Shown in pieces: positions 50,274 to 58,480 of a stretch of 64,000 nt of DNA (the first letter of the stretch is position 1; every line of letters starts with the position of its first letter). The notes under the pieces are model-generated. The model was not told the DNA's origin and searched no databases. It saw only the letters and a program-made list of their open reading frames with translations. A program made the position numbers and the translations under genes. This DNA comes from Chloroflexota bacterium (GTDB lineage: Bacteria; Chloroflexota; Anaerolineae; Anaerolineales; Villigracilaceae). The stretch covers positions 19,886-83,885 of the forward strand of contig JAAENC010000834.1 in the NCBI GenBank assembly GCA_024224815.1. Reading direction: 5' to 3'.

Positions 50274-50891
50274 CTATATTCTGACTGGCATTCGCTCAAA
50301 GGCGAAGAGATGGCGCATTTTTTCTGCTTTGGTTGAGAGATAATCGATATTCTCATCGTTAGGCTGAATCAAAATGGGCGCACGTTCGCTAACGGGCATC
50401 CCTAATTCTGTCAGCCCTTCGATCTTTGCCGGATTATTGGTCAATAATCGAACTGATTTAACACCCAAATCCTTTAGTATGGCAACAGCAATATCATATT
50501 CTCGTTCGTCCGCTTGATGGCCTAATTCGAGATTGGCATCAACTGTATCCAAACCCTGGTCTTGTAAATTATAGGCACGTAACTTTTCAGCCAAACCGAT
50601 TCCGCGCCCTTCTTGACGTAAATAGAGAATGATCCCACGCCCTTCATTTGCGACGGCATCCATTGCATAATGTAGCTGAGGGCCACAATCACAGCGCTGG
50701 GAGCCGAGTACATCGCCTGTAAAACATTCTGAATGCACACGAACTAAAACATCTTTGCCTTGTACATCACCATAAATAAGAGCCATATGTTCTTTATGAT
50801 CGTTATCGTTATCGTATAAAGCAAGTTCAAACGAACCCTCTTCTGTAGGAATTCGTGTAGAAACTAATTTTTTAAGATTTAGATTTTTCAT
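50274..50891 (-). CDS. ribA: GTP cyclohydrolase II
   Basis: First enzyme of riboflavin synthesis, opens GTP to the diaminopyrimidinone, 205 residues. Zinc ligands are in SECFTGDVLGSQRCDCGPQL; LRQEGRGIGLAEKLRAYNLQ and RLLTNNPAKIEGL complete the family pattern. It is a stand-alone RibA without the DHBP synthase (RibB) domain; other rib genes are not in the window. ATG 50891 with AGAAGGAGATAAT upstream, and TATAAT about 30 bases before. No FMN riboswitch is seen. Riboflavin-linked precursors also feed F420-type redox chemistry. Confidence 0.96.
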   Translation of the reverse strand: MKNLNLKKLVSTRIPTEEGSFELALYDNDNDHKEHMALIYGDVQGKDVLVRVHSECFTGDVLGSQRCDCGPQLHYAMDAVANEGRGIILYLRQEGRGIGLAEKLRAYNLQDQGLDTVDANLELGHQADEREYDIAVAILKDLGVKSVRLLTNNPAKIEGLTELGMPVSERAPILIQPNDENIDYLSTKAEKMRHLFAFERMPVRI

Positions 50892-51041
50892 ATTATCTCC
50901 TTCTTGGTGAGAAGTGATTATAACAAGTTTTATTACCTTCTTTGTCCTAAATCAGTTTTTCTAATAGAAGTCTTAGAGACTATTTTGAGTGCGACGCACT
51001 CCTTCGCTCAGATTTATTAAACAACTTCTTAGTAAAGAAAT

Positions 51042-51866
51042 TTAGTTTCCTACAAAAGCAGGAGATAAGTTTGCTTTAAAAAGGCCAGTAACTGGCAGTG
51101 CTTCTTCTTTGACAGGGGCTTTCTTCGGCAATTTGTCAAATTCGCTGGTACCGGCAAGCAGGTTAATTTCATCGCGATTGGTAATTACACGAGCGATCTT
51201 TCCATCCACCATTTGCACAACTTTGTCCACATATTTACACATGCGCAAATCGTGCGTGACCATGATTCCGGCACGGTTTCCTTCGTGGATCAAATCAGCA
51301 AAAATTTGTACGACCTGATTCGCGCGTTCGGTGTCGAGGCTGGCTGTCGGCTCATCGGCGAGCACCACGCTCGGGTCATGGATGAGGGAGCGAGCAATAG
51401 CTACTCGTTGTTGCTGACCACCAGAGAGTTGAGCGGGGAGATTGTCCATACGATCTGCCAATCCCAAACGGGTTAATAAAGAAATCGCTTTTTCACGGCT
51501 TTTGCGGCCATTTTTCTTATTCAATTTCAACATCAGTTCGACATTTTCGAGCGCAGTTAGATAAGGCACAAGATTATTGGATTGGAAAGTAAAGCCGATC
51601 TTCTCTCGGCGGAATTTGGTACGCTGTGTATCGCTCATGGACCCTAAATCTTGCCCGTCGATCAATAAACTTCCTTCTGTCTCGCGCAGTAGTGTGGCTA
51701 ACATTGCTAACATCGTTGTTTTACCCGAACCACTTGGTCCCACTAAACCAAGAAATTCACCTGCTTTGACTTGCAAATTGACTTCATCTACAGCTTTCAC
51801 AACTAAACCATTACTATCATAAATTTTGCTGGCATTTTTTGTTTCAAGAATAATTTCGTTTTTCAT
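51042..51866 (-). CDS. ABC transporter ATP-binding protein (LolD/MacB type)
   Basis: ATPase of 274 residues that energises an FtsX-type permease. Walker A GPSGSGKTTMLAML, Q-loop FTFQSNNLVPYL, signature LSGGQQQRVAIARSL, Walker B VVLADEPTASLD and H-loop MVTHDLRM are all intact. A C-terminal extension of about 45 residues follows. ATG 51866 with AGGAGTAAAAAA upstream. It follows its permease gene; a C-rich repeat of about 90 bases sits between them. Likely substrates are lipoproteins, peptides or lipids; not determinable. Confidence 0.93.
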   Translation of the reverse strand: MKNEIILETKNASKIYDSNGLVVKAVDEVNLQVKAGEFLGLVGPSGSGKTTMLAMLATLLRETEGSLLIDGQDLGSMSDTQRTKFRREKIGFTFQSNNLVPYLTALENVELMLKLNKKNGRKSREKAISLLTRLGLADRMDNLPAQLSGGQQQRVAIARSLIHDPSVVLADEPTASLDTERANQVVQIFADLIHEGNRAGIMVTHDLRMCKYVDKVVQMVDGKIARVITNRDEINLLAGTSEFDKLPKKAPVKEEALPVTGLFKANLSPAFVGN

Positions 51867-51883
51867 TTTTTTACTCCTAAAGT

Positions 51884-51974
51884 TCACCCCCCTCTAACTC
51901 CCCCCGCAAGCGGGGGGAGAACCAATTCCTCCCCTGTTTCCGTTTGTAGAAACGGGGGAGGCTAGGTGGGGGCA
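51884..51974. repeat. C-rich repeat between ABC permease and ATPase genes
   Basis: TTCACCCCCCTCTAACTCC, a CCCCCCGCAAGCGGGGGG hairpin and AAACGGGGGAGGCTAGGTGG. Shares GGGAGGCTAGG...GGGGGCA with 19021-19102 and with the stretch inside murE. It lies within the operon. Confidence 0.75.
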
Positions 51975-51979
51975 AATTT

Positions 51980-53128
51980 CTACATCCCTAAAGCGGTGAG
52001 TGGCTCAACTTTGAGTGCTACGCGGATGGAAACCAATCCGCCAAGAGGGCCGATCAATAATAGTGATCCAACGGCAATCAATACGGATGTGCCCGTGAAG
52101 AGGATTGGCACGCTGGAGGGCATCCCCAGTACCAACCCGAGAACGGCCAACCCACCCAGTGCTACGCCGAAAATAGTTACAAAGATAATTTGCAAAATAG
52201 AAGCTACAGCCACAACAGGATTTGGGGTCCCGATCGCTTTCAACATCCCGATCTGGGGTACTTTCTGTAGAGTCTGGATTTGGAAAAAGCCACCGATAAC
52301 GAGTACGCCGATCAAAAAGGTGAAAGCTTTCATTGTATTGAGCGTATTTTGTTGCGCTGAGTAACCCGGGGCTGATTCGTAAGCCGTTTTGATGTCGGAA
52401 ACTTCTACATCTTTGACCATTGCAGGGATAAGCTGCGTTATATTTTCAACAGCATTGGGGTCTTCTAGCTGAACGGCAATCACGTTTGTCACCGGGCGTG
52501 AACTGTATATATTTGCATCAGCTTTTGGGCGATATTTATCCCATATGGCGAGGGAGACAAAGATGGAAGGCTGAAAAAAGTATTGCTGTCCATCGCTAAT
52601 CCCTGTTACGCGCAGATCGTAGAATTTATCATCTGTGCCTTGTGTAGATTTGACAGTAATATAGTCACCGATGCCAATATTGGCAGTTTCGGCTATTCTT
52701 TGGTCTATCATCACGACTTTTGATTGTCTAGAGCGGATCGTCTCGCCAATGATCGGGGCGGGAAGACCGGGTTTTCCCACTTCTACACCGATAAAAGATA
52801 CATCAACAGAATCAAGCCCCTCGTCAAGAACGATCTCGAGATTGCTGAATCCGATAGGCCCCGCAGCGGCAACGCCATCCACACGTTGGACACGTTTGAC
52901 TTTCTGATAATCCAATCGGCTTTCTATTGTTGAGTAGTCGGTGCCTTCCTGAAAGACGAGGAGGGTGGCATCCAGTTTTTCGAGATATTCTTTATTTGCA
53001 GAGGCAAGCCCTTCACCAAGACCGGCAGTGAAAAGCACCAAAACGGCGATGAGGGCAATAACCATGCTAAAGAGGAAAAATCGCCCTTTGTTTCGCCATA
53101 CTTCTTTGAGACTAAGATAAATTGACAT
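51980..53128 (-). CDS. ABC transporter permease (FtsX/MacB type)
   Basis: Permease of 382 residues with four helices in the family arrangement: TM1 at 17-37 (FFLFSMVIALIAVLVLFTAG), a large outside domain, then TM2-TM4 between about 265 and 370 (AFTFLIGVLVIGGFFQIQTL, ILQIIFVTIFGVALGGLAVL, TSVLIAVGSLLLIG). The start of the last block, KVPQIGMLKAIG, is typical of MacB/FtsX permeases. ATG 53128 with AAAGGATTTTT upstream. First gene of the ABC operon; its promoter is divergent from the CarH-like regulator gene. Confidence 0.92.
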   Translation of the reverse strand: MSIYLSLKEVWRNKGRFFLFSMVIALIAVLVLFTAGLGEGLASANKEYLEKLDATLLVFQEGTDYSTIESRLDYQKVKRVQRVDGVAAAGPIGFSNLEIVLDEGLDSVDVSFIGVEVGKPGLPAPIIGETIRSRQSKVVMIDQRIAETANIGIGDYITVKSTQGTDDKFYDLRVTGISDGQQYFFQPSIFVSLAIWDKYRPKADANIYSSRPVTNVIAVQLEDPNAVENITQLIPAMVKDVEVSDIKTAYESAPGYSAQQNTLNTMKAFTFLIGVLVIGGFFQIQTLQKVPQIGMLKAIGTPNPVVAVASILQIIFVTIFGVALGGLAVLGLVLGMPSSVPILFTGTSVLIAVGSLLLIGPLGGLVSIRVALKVEPLTALGM

Positions 53129-53172
53129 TGAAAAATCCTTTTTTTCTATCTGTTTGAAACTAAGTTGAAGAG

Positions 53173-53202
53173 AATATACACCTAAGAAAATACTTTGTCA
53201 AG
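53173..53202 (-). promoter_or_regulatory. Promoter of ABC operon
   Basis: On the minus strand TTGACA (53202-53197), 18-base spacer, TATATT (53178-53173). Overlapping context with the divergent regulator promoter. Confidence 0.75.
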
Positions 53203-53230
53203 GTTTTGCACATATTTTCTTTGCAAATAC

Positions 53231-53259
53231 TTGACAGTACGTATTTTCCTTGATAATAT
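53231..53259 (+). promoter_or_regulatory. Promoter of CarH-like regulator gene
   Basis: TTGACA (53231-53236), 17-base spacer, TAATAT (53254-53259). The spacer GTACGTATTTTCCTTGA is similar to that of the divergent promoter (AAGTATTTTCTTAGGTG), so both could share operators for the regulator. Confidence 0.8.
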
Positions 53260-53287
53260 AGAGCCATCTAAAAAAAGGAATGCATAT

Positions 53288-54577
53288 ATGGACCAAAAAG
53301 CAACATTCGGACTCGGCGTTATATTAAGAGAAACGGGCATCAACGCTGACACCCTTCGCGCGTGGGAACGGCGCTACAAACTCCCCCAACCCGCTCGCAG
53401 CGAAGGTGGACAACGCCTTTACTCCTCACATGATATAGAAATTATTAAATGGCTTCTGCAGCGCCAAAAAGAAGGGATGCGCATTGGGCAAGCGGTAAAA
53501 TTATGGAAGTCGAAAATTGCGCAAGGAGAAAATTCTTTTGCAAATACATTTGCTCTAAGAAGAGAAACACCCATTGATGAAACTCATTTCACTGCATTTA
53601 GAGAAAGTTGGGTCGCCGCCTGCCTTTCTTTTAACGAAAATGCAGCCGAGGAAATAACCAACGAAGCCTTTGCCCGCGTTTTACCCGAAAGAGCTTTTCA
53701 GGAAATTTTTATCCCTGCCATTCGCCAGATCGGTAATCTTTGGTATCAGGGGAGCGTAACTGTTCAACAGGAACATTTTGCGTCCGCTTTAATTGCTCGG
53801 CGTCTCAATGCGCTCATAGCTGCGGCACCCGCACCAACCCGCCCCGAAAAAGTAATTATCGGCTGCCCGCCCAAAGAAGAGCATACCCTAGGCTTGCTCC
53901 TAACCACACTTTATTTACGCAGACGTGGATTCAATACTATCTATCTTGGCGCAAATATCCCTCTAGACCAATTTACAGAAACGGCAAAAAAAATCCAGCC
54001 GCAATTAATCATTTTAGCCGCCCAACAACTGATTAGTGCGGCAACACTGAAAAACACAGCAGATATTTTGAGTCAAAGCAATATCCCCGTTGCTTATAGC
54101 GGCAGAATTTTTATAGACAATATCAAACTACGCGAGAAAATCAATGCATATTTCCTTGGTGAAAAACCAGATGAAGTTCTCCAAAATGCCGAGAGCCTTC
54201 TTTCACAAAACCATCCTTCTTTTTCACTACCAGAAAAGAGAGAACTCTATCAGAGTTTAATTAAAGCCTTCAAATTTTATCGTCCCAATATCCATGTGCA
54301 TTTCTTTAAAGAAACGCTCCCTTTTAATTTAGCCAGGTTTTCCTTTCACGAGATTAACAACTTTATGTCGGAAAACATCTTGGCAGCTCTCCAATTAGGC
54401 AACCTGGATCTTCTTAAAAACGAATTTGCATGGGCAAGCACTTTAATTGAAAATCATGAGAAAACACAAATCTCCGGGAAAGATTATTTACAGCTTTATG
54501 CCAATGCGATTAAAAAAGAGATTGGAGATGAAGCTACCCTTCTCATAGATTGGCTTCTTGAAGAAGCCTCCAGATAG
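53288..54577 (+). CDS. MerR-type regulator with B12-binding domain (CarH/LitR-like)
   Basis: Transcription factor of 429 residues. Residues 6-75 are the MerR helix-turn-helix (TLRAWERRYKLPQP). A helical domain carries W-x9-EH: Trp152 and Glu162-His163 (LWYQGSVTVQQEHFAS), the signature of adenosylcobalamin photoreceptors. The B12 domain follows, with E-x-H-x-x-G at Glu197-His199-Gly202 and later PVAYSGRIF. The residue after Trp152 is Tyr, where Thermus CarH has the light-adduct histidine. The final 110 residues are an unassigned extension. ATG 53288 with AAGGAA upstream. Divergent from the ABC operon. Confidence 0.87.
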   Translation: MDQKATFGLGVILRETGINADTLRAWERRYKLPQPARSEGGQRLYSSHDIEIIKWLLQRQKEGMRIGQAVKLWKSKIAQGENSFANTFALRRETPIDETHFTAFRESWVAACLSFNENAAEEITNEAFARVLPERAFQEIFIPAIRQIGNLWYQGSVTVQQEHFASALIARRLNALIAAAPAPTRPEKVIIGCPPKEEHTLGLLLTTLYLRRRGFNTIYLGANIPLDQFTETAKKIQPQLIILAAQQLISAATLKNTADILSQSNIPVAYSGRIFIDNIKLREKINAYFLGEKPDEVLQNAESLLSQNHPSFSLPEKRELYQSLIKAFKFYRPNIHVHFFKETLPFNLARFSFHEINNFMSENILAALQLGNLDLLKNEFAWASTLIENHEKTQISGKDYLQLYANAIKKEIGDEATLLIDWLLEEASR

Positions 54578-54793
54578 AATTTATCAGGAAAAACAATGAA
54601 AATATCTACAAGAAACACTATCTTATCAAGCATTGCGACAGTTTTTTCTTGAGCGGAGAACCTTGCCAGCCACTTTGACCTAGTTATCCGCATCCCCAAT
54701 TAGCTTGCTATATCTGATCTTCCTGGCCGTGAACAGATTGATAACTTTATTCGGCAAAGAAGCAACATAATTTTATTTGTAGAGAGAAAAAAA
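54578..54793 (+). pseudogene. Gap with possible decayed reading frame
   Basis: After the regulator, ATG 54597 opens a frame of 18 codons, MKISTRNTILSSIATVFS, ending in TGA; the same frame continues ENLASHFDLVIRIPN-stop-LAISDLPGREQIDNFIRQ towards the next gene. The segments look protein-like, but the stops and short length make function unlikely. It may be a decayed gene; no family recognised. Confidence 0.25.
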
Positions 54794-55639
54794 ATGACCA
54801 CCTTTATTATTACTGACAGCACCTGTGACCTACCAACTGAAATACTAGAAGAGTATGACATCGAAGTTGCCCCTTTACACATCAATATGGGTACAGAAAA
54901 ATTTTTCGATGGCGTAAATATCACCAAAGAAGAGTTTTATCGCCGCCTGCCAGATTATGACCCAGCCCCCAGCACGGCAGCTCCGGGCACAGCACTTTTC
55001 ATTGAACATTTTGAAAAGTTGGTCGAAAAAGGGGCAAAAGAGATCTTGTCCATTCATATCTCTGAATCCTTGAGCGCGACCATCAACTCCGCGCGCATGG
55101 CAGCAAAAGAATTCACAAAAGTCCCCGTTACTGTTTTAGATTCAACCCAACTCAGCTTGGGCATGGGATTTCTCGTAAAAAGGGCAGCGCAAATGGCAAA
55201 AGCAGGCCAAAAAGCCGAAGAGATCGTGAGTAAATTACGCAAGATCATGCCCCGCACCTATGTTTTTGCAGCGCTGGATACGCTTGAGTATCTGCGCCGC
55301 AGTGGGAGAATGCATATCGCCGTGGCGCGCTTTGGCGAACTCCTTCGTCTAAAACCCCTCGTCTTTATGAACGGTGGAAAGCCAGATGCGCATCGCGTTC
55401 GCACACGTGAAAAAGCGATGAACAAACTCTTTTCATGGCTGGATAAACACGGCCCTTTCGAGGAGTTGGCCATTGTCCACGCCGGCGTTCAAGAACGCGC
55501 AGAAGCATTACGAGAAGAAGCGCGCAAATATTTCCCTGAGGGCAAGATTGTCATTCAACAAATAACCCCCGTTCTAGGCACAAATTTAGGCATTGGCGCG
55601 CTAGGCTTTGCGGGCATTGCAAAAGAGAAAACATCATGA
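54794..55639 (+). CDS. DegV family fatty-acid-binding protein, first copy
   Basis: DegV/FakB-type protein of 281 residues that binds fatty acids and presents them to fatty-acid kinase. N-terminal FIITDSTCDLPTEILEEYDI, STAAPGTALF with the lipid-contact serine/threonine positions, and LSIHISESLSATINSARMA are typical; FVALDTLEYLRRSGR-like FAALDTLEYLRRSGRMHIA and VFMNGGKPDAHRVRTREKA mark the C-domain. It overlaps the downstream hydrolase gene by 4 bases. A second DegV gene is at 62753; no fatty-acid kinase gene is in the window. Confidence 0.93.
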   Translation: MTTFIITDSTCDLPTEILEEYDIEVAPLHINMGTEKFFDGVNITKEEFYRRLPDYDPAPSTAAPGTALFIEHFEKLVEKGAKEILSIHISESLSATINSARMAAKEFTKVPVTVLDSTQLSLGMGFLVKRAAQMAKAGQKAEEIVSKLRKIMPRTYVFAALDTLEYLRRSGRMHIAVARFGELLRLKPLVFMNGGKPDAHRVRTREKAMNKLFSWLDKHGPFEELAIVHAGVQERAEALREEARKYFPEGKIVIQQITPVLGTNLGIGALGFAGIAKEKTS

Positions 55640-56367
55640 AAATTTGGCTTAAAAGAATTGCACTTGCCATCATCGTCATCTTAGCTGTCGCTACAATTGG
55701 CTTTATTTGGTGGGGAAATACGCCCCTTGAAGCGATGCCAGAAGCAATTACCGCTTTAGAAAGCGATAATGATGTGCTTGTCATCAATAAAAAATGGATG
55801 GTATTCAATCCGATCAATGCATCCACAAAAACGGGCGTCATCATTTACCCTGGTGGGCACGTTGATCCGCGTGCCTACGCGCCTTTGGCGAAAGAAATCG
55901 CGCGAAATGGCTATCTAGTTATCCTGCCGCCGATGCCGCTCAATTTAGCTGTCTTTGACATTAATCTCGCAGATGAAATTATGGCAGCAAACCCCGAAAT
56001 CGAAACATGGTATCTCGGCGGGCATTCACTCGGTGGTGCCATGGCAGCAGAATATGTGGCAGCAAACCCATCCAAAGTAGAGGGCTTATTTTTATGGGCA
56101 TCCTATTCTGCTGAAAACACTGACTTGAGCGGAATCCCTGACCTGAAAGTGCTATCTATTTACGGGACAGAAGATGGTGGTGCAGCAGAAATCGCTCATT
56201 CTTGGCAGCGCTTACCAGATGATACGGTCTGGGTTGAAATGGAAGGCGGAAATCATGCCCAATTTGGTTCTTATGGCATCCAACCCGGTGACGGGGTAGC
56301 GACCATCTCCCGCGAAGAAGAACAAGCGTGGATTCTAAGAGAAACTATCGCGTTTATTGAAAAATAA
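55636..56367 (+). CDS. Membrane-anchored alpha/beta hydrolase
   Basis: Protein of 243 residues. A signal anchor at residues 5-27 (LKRIALAIIVILAVATIGF), then an alpha/beta-hydrolase domain facing outside: oxyanion segment VIIYPGGHVDPRAYAPLA, nucleophile serine in LGGHSLGGAMAAEY, acid in SIYGTEDGG and catalytic histidine in GGNHAQFGSYG. Likely an esterase or lipase-like enzyme. ATG 55636 overlaps the stop of the DegV gene (ATGA), so the two are co-translated, which may hint at lipid substrates. Confidence 0.87.
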   Translation: MKIWLKRIALAIIVILAVATIGFIWWGNTPLEAMPEAITALESDNDVLVINKKWMVFNPINASTKTGVIIYPGGHVDPRAYAPLAKEIARNGYLVILPPMPLNLAVFDINLADEIMAANPEIETWYLGGHSLGGAMAAEYVAANPSKVEGLFLWASYSAENTDLSGIPDLKVLSIYGTEDGGAAEIAHSWQRLPDDTVWVEMEGGNHAQFGSYGIQPGDGVATISREEEQAWILRETIAFIEK

Positions 56368-56418
56368 GTTATCTGAAAGAATAAGTGACAGCCACCTTAA
56401 ATCAAACAGAAAATAAAA

Positions 56419-57288
56419 ATGAATGAAACTGAAAAGAAATACTTTATAGCAATAGTTATAGAAGTATTGATTGCTGTTGGAATTGCCTTTGCGGGCAGTC
56501 TATACAGCGTTAAAGTTGGAAACATCCCCCTCTTTGGTCCTTTGATTGGCTGGGCATTCCTCGTAAACTGGATTGCCTTTATCCCTGCCTATAAAAAGCA
56601 AACTGAAAAGTTTTTTGACCTGACAGGTAGTATCACCTATATCACCACGATATTACTCGCCTTTTTCCTTAATCCAGCCGCGCGAGATGCGCGTTCTTTC
56701 TTGATGCTTGGCGTTGTTTTAGTATGGGCTCTTCGCTTAGGAATATTCCTCTTTAGCCGCATTCAAAAAGATGGTAAAGATGGACGTTTCGATGACCTTA
56801 AACCCTCTTTTATCACCTTTTTGCATGTCTGGACCTTACAAGGCTTATGGGTCACGCTCACTCTGCTAGCGGCGCTAATGGCAATGACCAGCACCACCCA
56901 CAAATCTTTGGGGATTTGGGGCTTGGTCGGTGGATTGGTCTGGCTCTTCGGATTTGTGATCGAAGTTGTCGCTGATAATCAGAAATCTGCTTTTCGTAAA
57001 AACCCTGCCAATAAAGGCAAGTTCATCAATACAGGATTATGGTCACGTTCCCGCCACCCAAATTATTTCGGCGAAATCGCACTTTGGATCGGTGTGATGC
57101 TGATCGCTGTTCCTGTTTTGCAGAGTTGGCAGTGGATCGCGCTCATCTCCCCTATTTTCGTAACATTATTATTGACAAAAATTAGCGGTATCCCGATGCT
57201 TGAGAAACGCGCCGATGAAAAATGGGGCGGGCAAAAAGATTATAAAGAATATAAAAAGAGCACGCCTGTTTTGATTCCTAAGCTATAG
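56419..57288 (+). CDS. DUF1295 membrane protein (steroid 5-alpha-reductase-like)
   Basis: Membrane protein of 289 residues with about seven helices. The C-terminal motif NTGLWSRSRHPNYFGEIALWIG is the hallmark of the DUF1295 / ICMT-steroid-reductase superfamily, whose known members methylate or reduce isoprenoid or lipid substrates with SAM or NADPH. Function not determinable further. ATG 56419; weak ribosome site. Followed by a long hairpin that may terminate transcription. Confidence 0.9.
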   Translation: MNETEKKYFIAIVIEVLIAVGIAFAGSLYSVKVGNIPLFGPLIGWAFLVNWIAFIPAYKKQTEKFFDLTGSITYITTILLAFFLNPAARDARSFLMLGVVLVWALRLGIFLFSRIQKDGKDGRFDDLKPSFITFLHVWTLQGLWVTLTLLAALMAMTSTTHKSLGIWGLVGGLVWLFGFVIEVVADNQKSAFRKNPANKGKFINTGLWSRSRHPNYFGEIALWIGVMLIAVPVLQSWQWIALISPIFVTLLLTKISGIPMLEKRADEKWGGQKDYKEYKKSTPVLIPKL

Positions 57289-57297
57289 GGTCAAATC

Positions 57298-57404
57298 AGA
57301 CCCGAAAGGTTTTATCACATTTAAAAATGCCAAAAAAGTCTCGAAACACTCGACACCTTTTTTGAAAGGCATCTGCTGGAAACCTTTCGGGTCTAGAATT
57401 TTTT
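57298..57404 (+). terminator. Long hairpin after DUF1295 gene
   Basis: AGACCCGAAAGGTTT (57298-57312) pairs perfectly with AAACCTTTCGGGTCT (57380-57394), followed by AGAATTTTTT. The 67-base interior has another dyad (AATGCC ... GGCAT, with AAAAAAG/CTTTTTT). It could be a terminator that evolved from a small inverted-repeat element. Confidence 0.6.
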
Positions 57405-57468
57405 AGATAGTTTTCAAAACAAAGAAAGATATAATACAGCGATAACCACATCAAAACCCAGGAGCAAA

Positions 57469-57837
57469 ATGAAAGAACAATTTAAAGATCAAAAATATAT
57501 TAATCTTGAAACTTTTCGCAAAAGCGGCGTAGGTGTCAAAACACCCGTCTGGTTTGTCGAAGAAAACGACGCCTTTTATGTCTGGACAGAAGCAGAGTCC
57601 TGGAAAGCTAAAAGAATTCGTAATAATGGCGCGGTCAAGATCACACCATCCACAGCGAGCGGCGAAGCTGTCGGAGAATGGGTAGATGCTCATGCTACAA
57701 CAGATGCTTCGAGCAAAGCATTGACGCATATTACGAATTTGATGGAGAAAAAATATGGCCTTGCCTTTGCTGGCTTTCGGATGATGGGAAAGTTTCGTAA
57801 AGCGAACTATACGCAGATCAAAATAGAATTAGTCTAA
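57469..57837 (+). CDS. PPOX-class F420-dependent oxidoreductase
   Basis: Split-barrel flavin/deazaflavin-binding protein of 122 residues. KYINLETFRKSGVGVKTPVWFV, DAFYVWTEAESWKAKRIRNN and GAVKITPSTASGE match PPOX-class F420-dependent enzymes; the end GFRMMGKFRKANYTQIKIEL is typical too. Substrate unknown. ATG 57469 with AGGAGCAAA upstream. Monocistronic; second F420-type enzyme of the window. Confidence 0.88.
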   Translation: MKEQFKDQKYINLETFRKSGVGVKTPVWFVEENDAFYVWTEAESWKAKRIRNNGAVKITPSTASGEAVGEWVDAHATTDASSKALTHITNLMEKKYGLAFAGFRMMGKFRKANYTQIKIELV

Positions 57838-57860
57838 TCAATGCCACGCAAGCCCAAAGT

Positions 57861-57950
57861 CACGTGCGAAGCGAGATTGTTACTACGTCGATAAAATATT
57901 ATTTTAACTACTACGTCGCAAGCGCATGCTCCTCGCAGCGTCATAGTGTG
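57861..57950. repeat. Dispersed palindromic repeat, family A, copy 6
   Basis: CACGTGCGAAGCGAGATTG, CTACGTCG, TACGTCGCAAGCGC and ATGCTCCTCGCAGCGTCAT in the gap before the selenoprotein gene. Confidence 0.65.
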
Positions 57951-57983
57951 CTCACTACAAAATAAAAGGATAAATGGAGGAAA

Positions 57984-58460
57984 ATGCCAAAAGTAGAGAT
58001 TAACGCCCCCGCCCCCGATTTCACACTGGATGATTTCAAGGGCACATCCGTGTCCTTGACTGGATTCCGTGCAAAAAGCAATGTCCTACTCGTTTTTAAT
58101 CGTGGCTTCGTCTGACCATTTTGCCAAAAGCATATGGCGCAGTTGCGCCAAGACTACGCAAAATTTGAATCGGAAAACACCGCCATTGTGGTTGTAGGTC
58201 CAGAAAAAGCAAAAGCCTTCGCAAAATATTGGGACGAGAACAACCTGCCCTTTATCGGCTTGCCCGACCCAAAACACACTGTCCTGAAATTATATGGACA
58301 AGAGATAAAACTTTTCAAGTTAGGTAGAATGCCCGCTCAGGCCATCATCGACAAAGACGGTGTCGCACGTTACGCCCACTATGGACACTCGATGAGTGAT
58401 ATTCCTGAGAATAAAGAACTGCTGAAAATACTAAGTGAGATAAACAAAGAAGAAAATTAA
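57984..58460 (+). CDS. Redoxin/AhpC-TSA family selenoprotein (UGA read as selenocysteine)
   Basis: Thioredoxin-fold redoxin of 158 residues, provided the in-frame TGA at 58113-58115 is read as selenocysteine (residue 44). Sequence around it is FNRGFV-U-PFCQKHMAQL, where homologues have CPFC, so the active site is U44-x-x-C47. ATG 57984 has GGAGGAAA upstream and MPKVEINAPAPDFTLDDF is the standard N-terminus. The frame is open on both sides of the TGA, with conserved IVVVGPEKAKAFAKYW and FKLGRMPAQAIIDKDGVARY. A hairpin suited as SECIS lies at 58119-58163. Gene callers would see only the part from 58134. Likely reduces peroxides or disulfides in the cytoplasm. Confidence 0.88.
58119..58163 (+). 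promoter_or_regulatory. Candidate bacterial SECIS element
   Basis: Upper stem TGGCGC (58135-58140) and GCGCCA (58145-58150) close an AGTT loop with G in its second position; the lower stem TTTTGC (58119-58124) pairs with GCAAAA (58158-58163). The loop begins 25 bases after the UGA, within the spacing known for bacterial SECIS elements. Confidence 0.7.
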
Positions 58461-58480
58461 AATAAAAACAGCAAAACAAA

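Noticed and set aside
58113-58115. TGA as a true stop, making the redoxin gene a pseudogene
   Set aside because: The frame is intact and well conserved on both sides, the TGA falls exactly on the catalytic cysteine position, and a SECIS-like hairpin follows.
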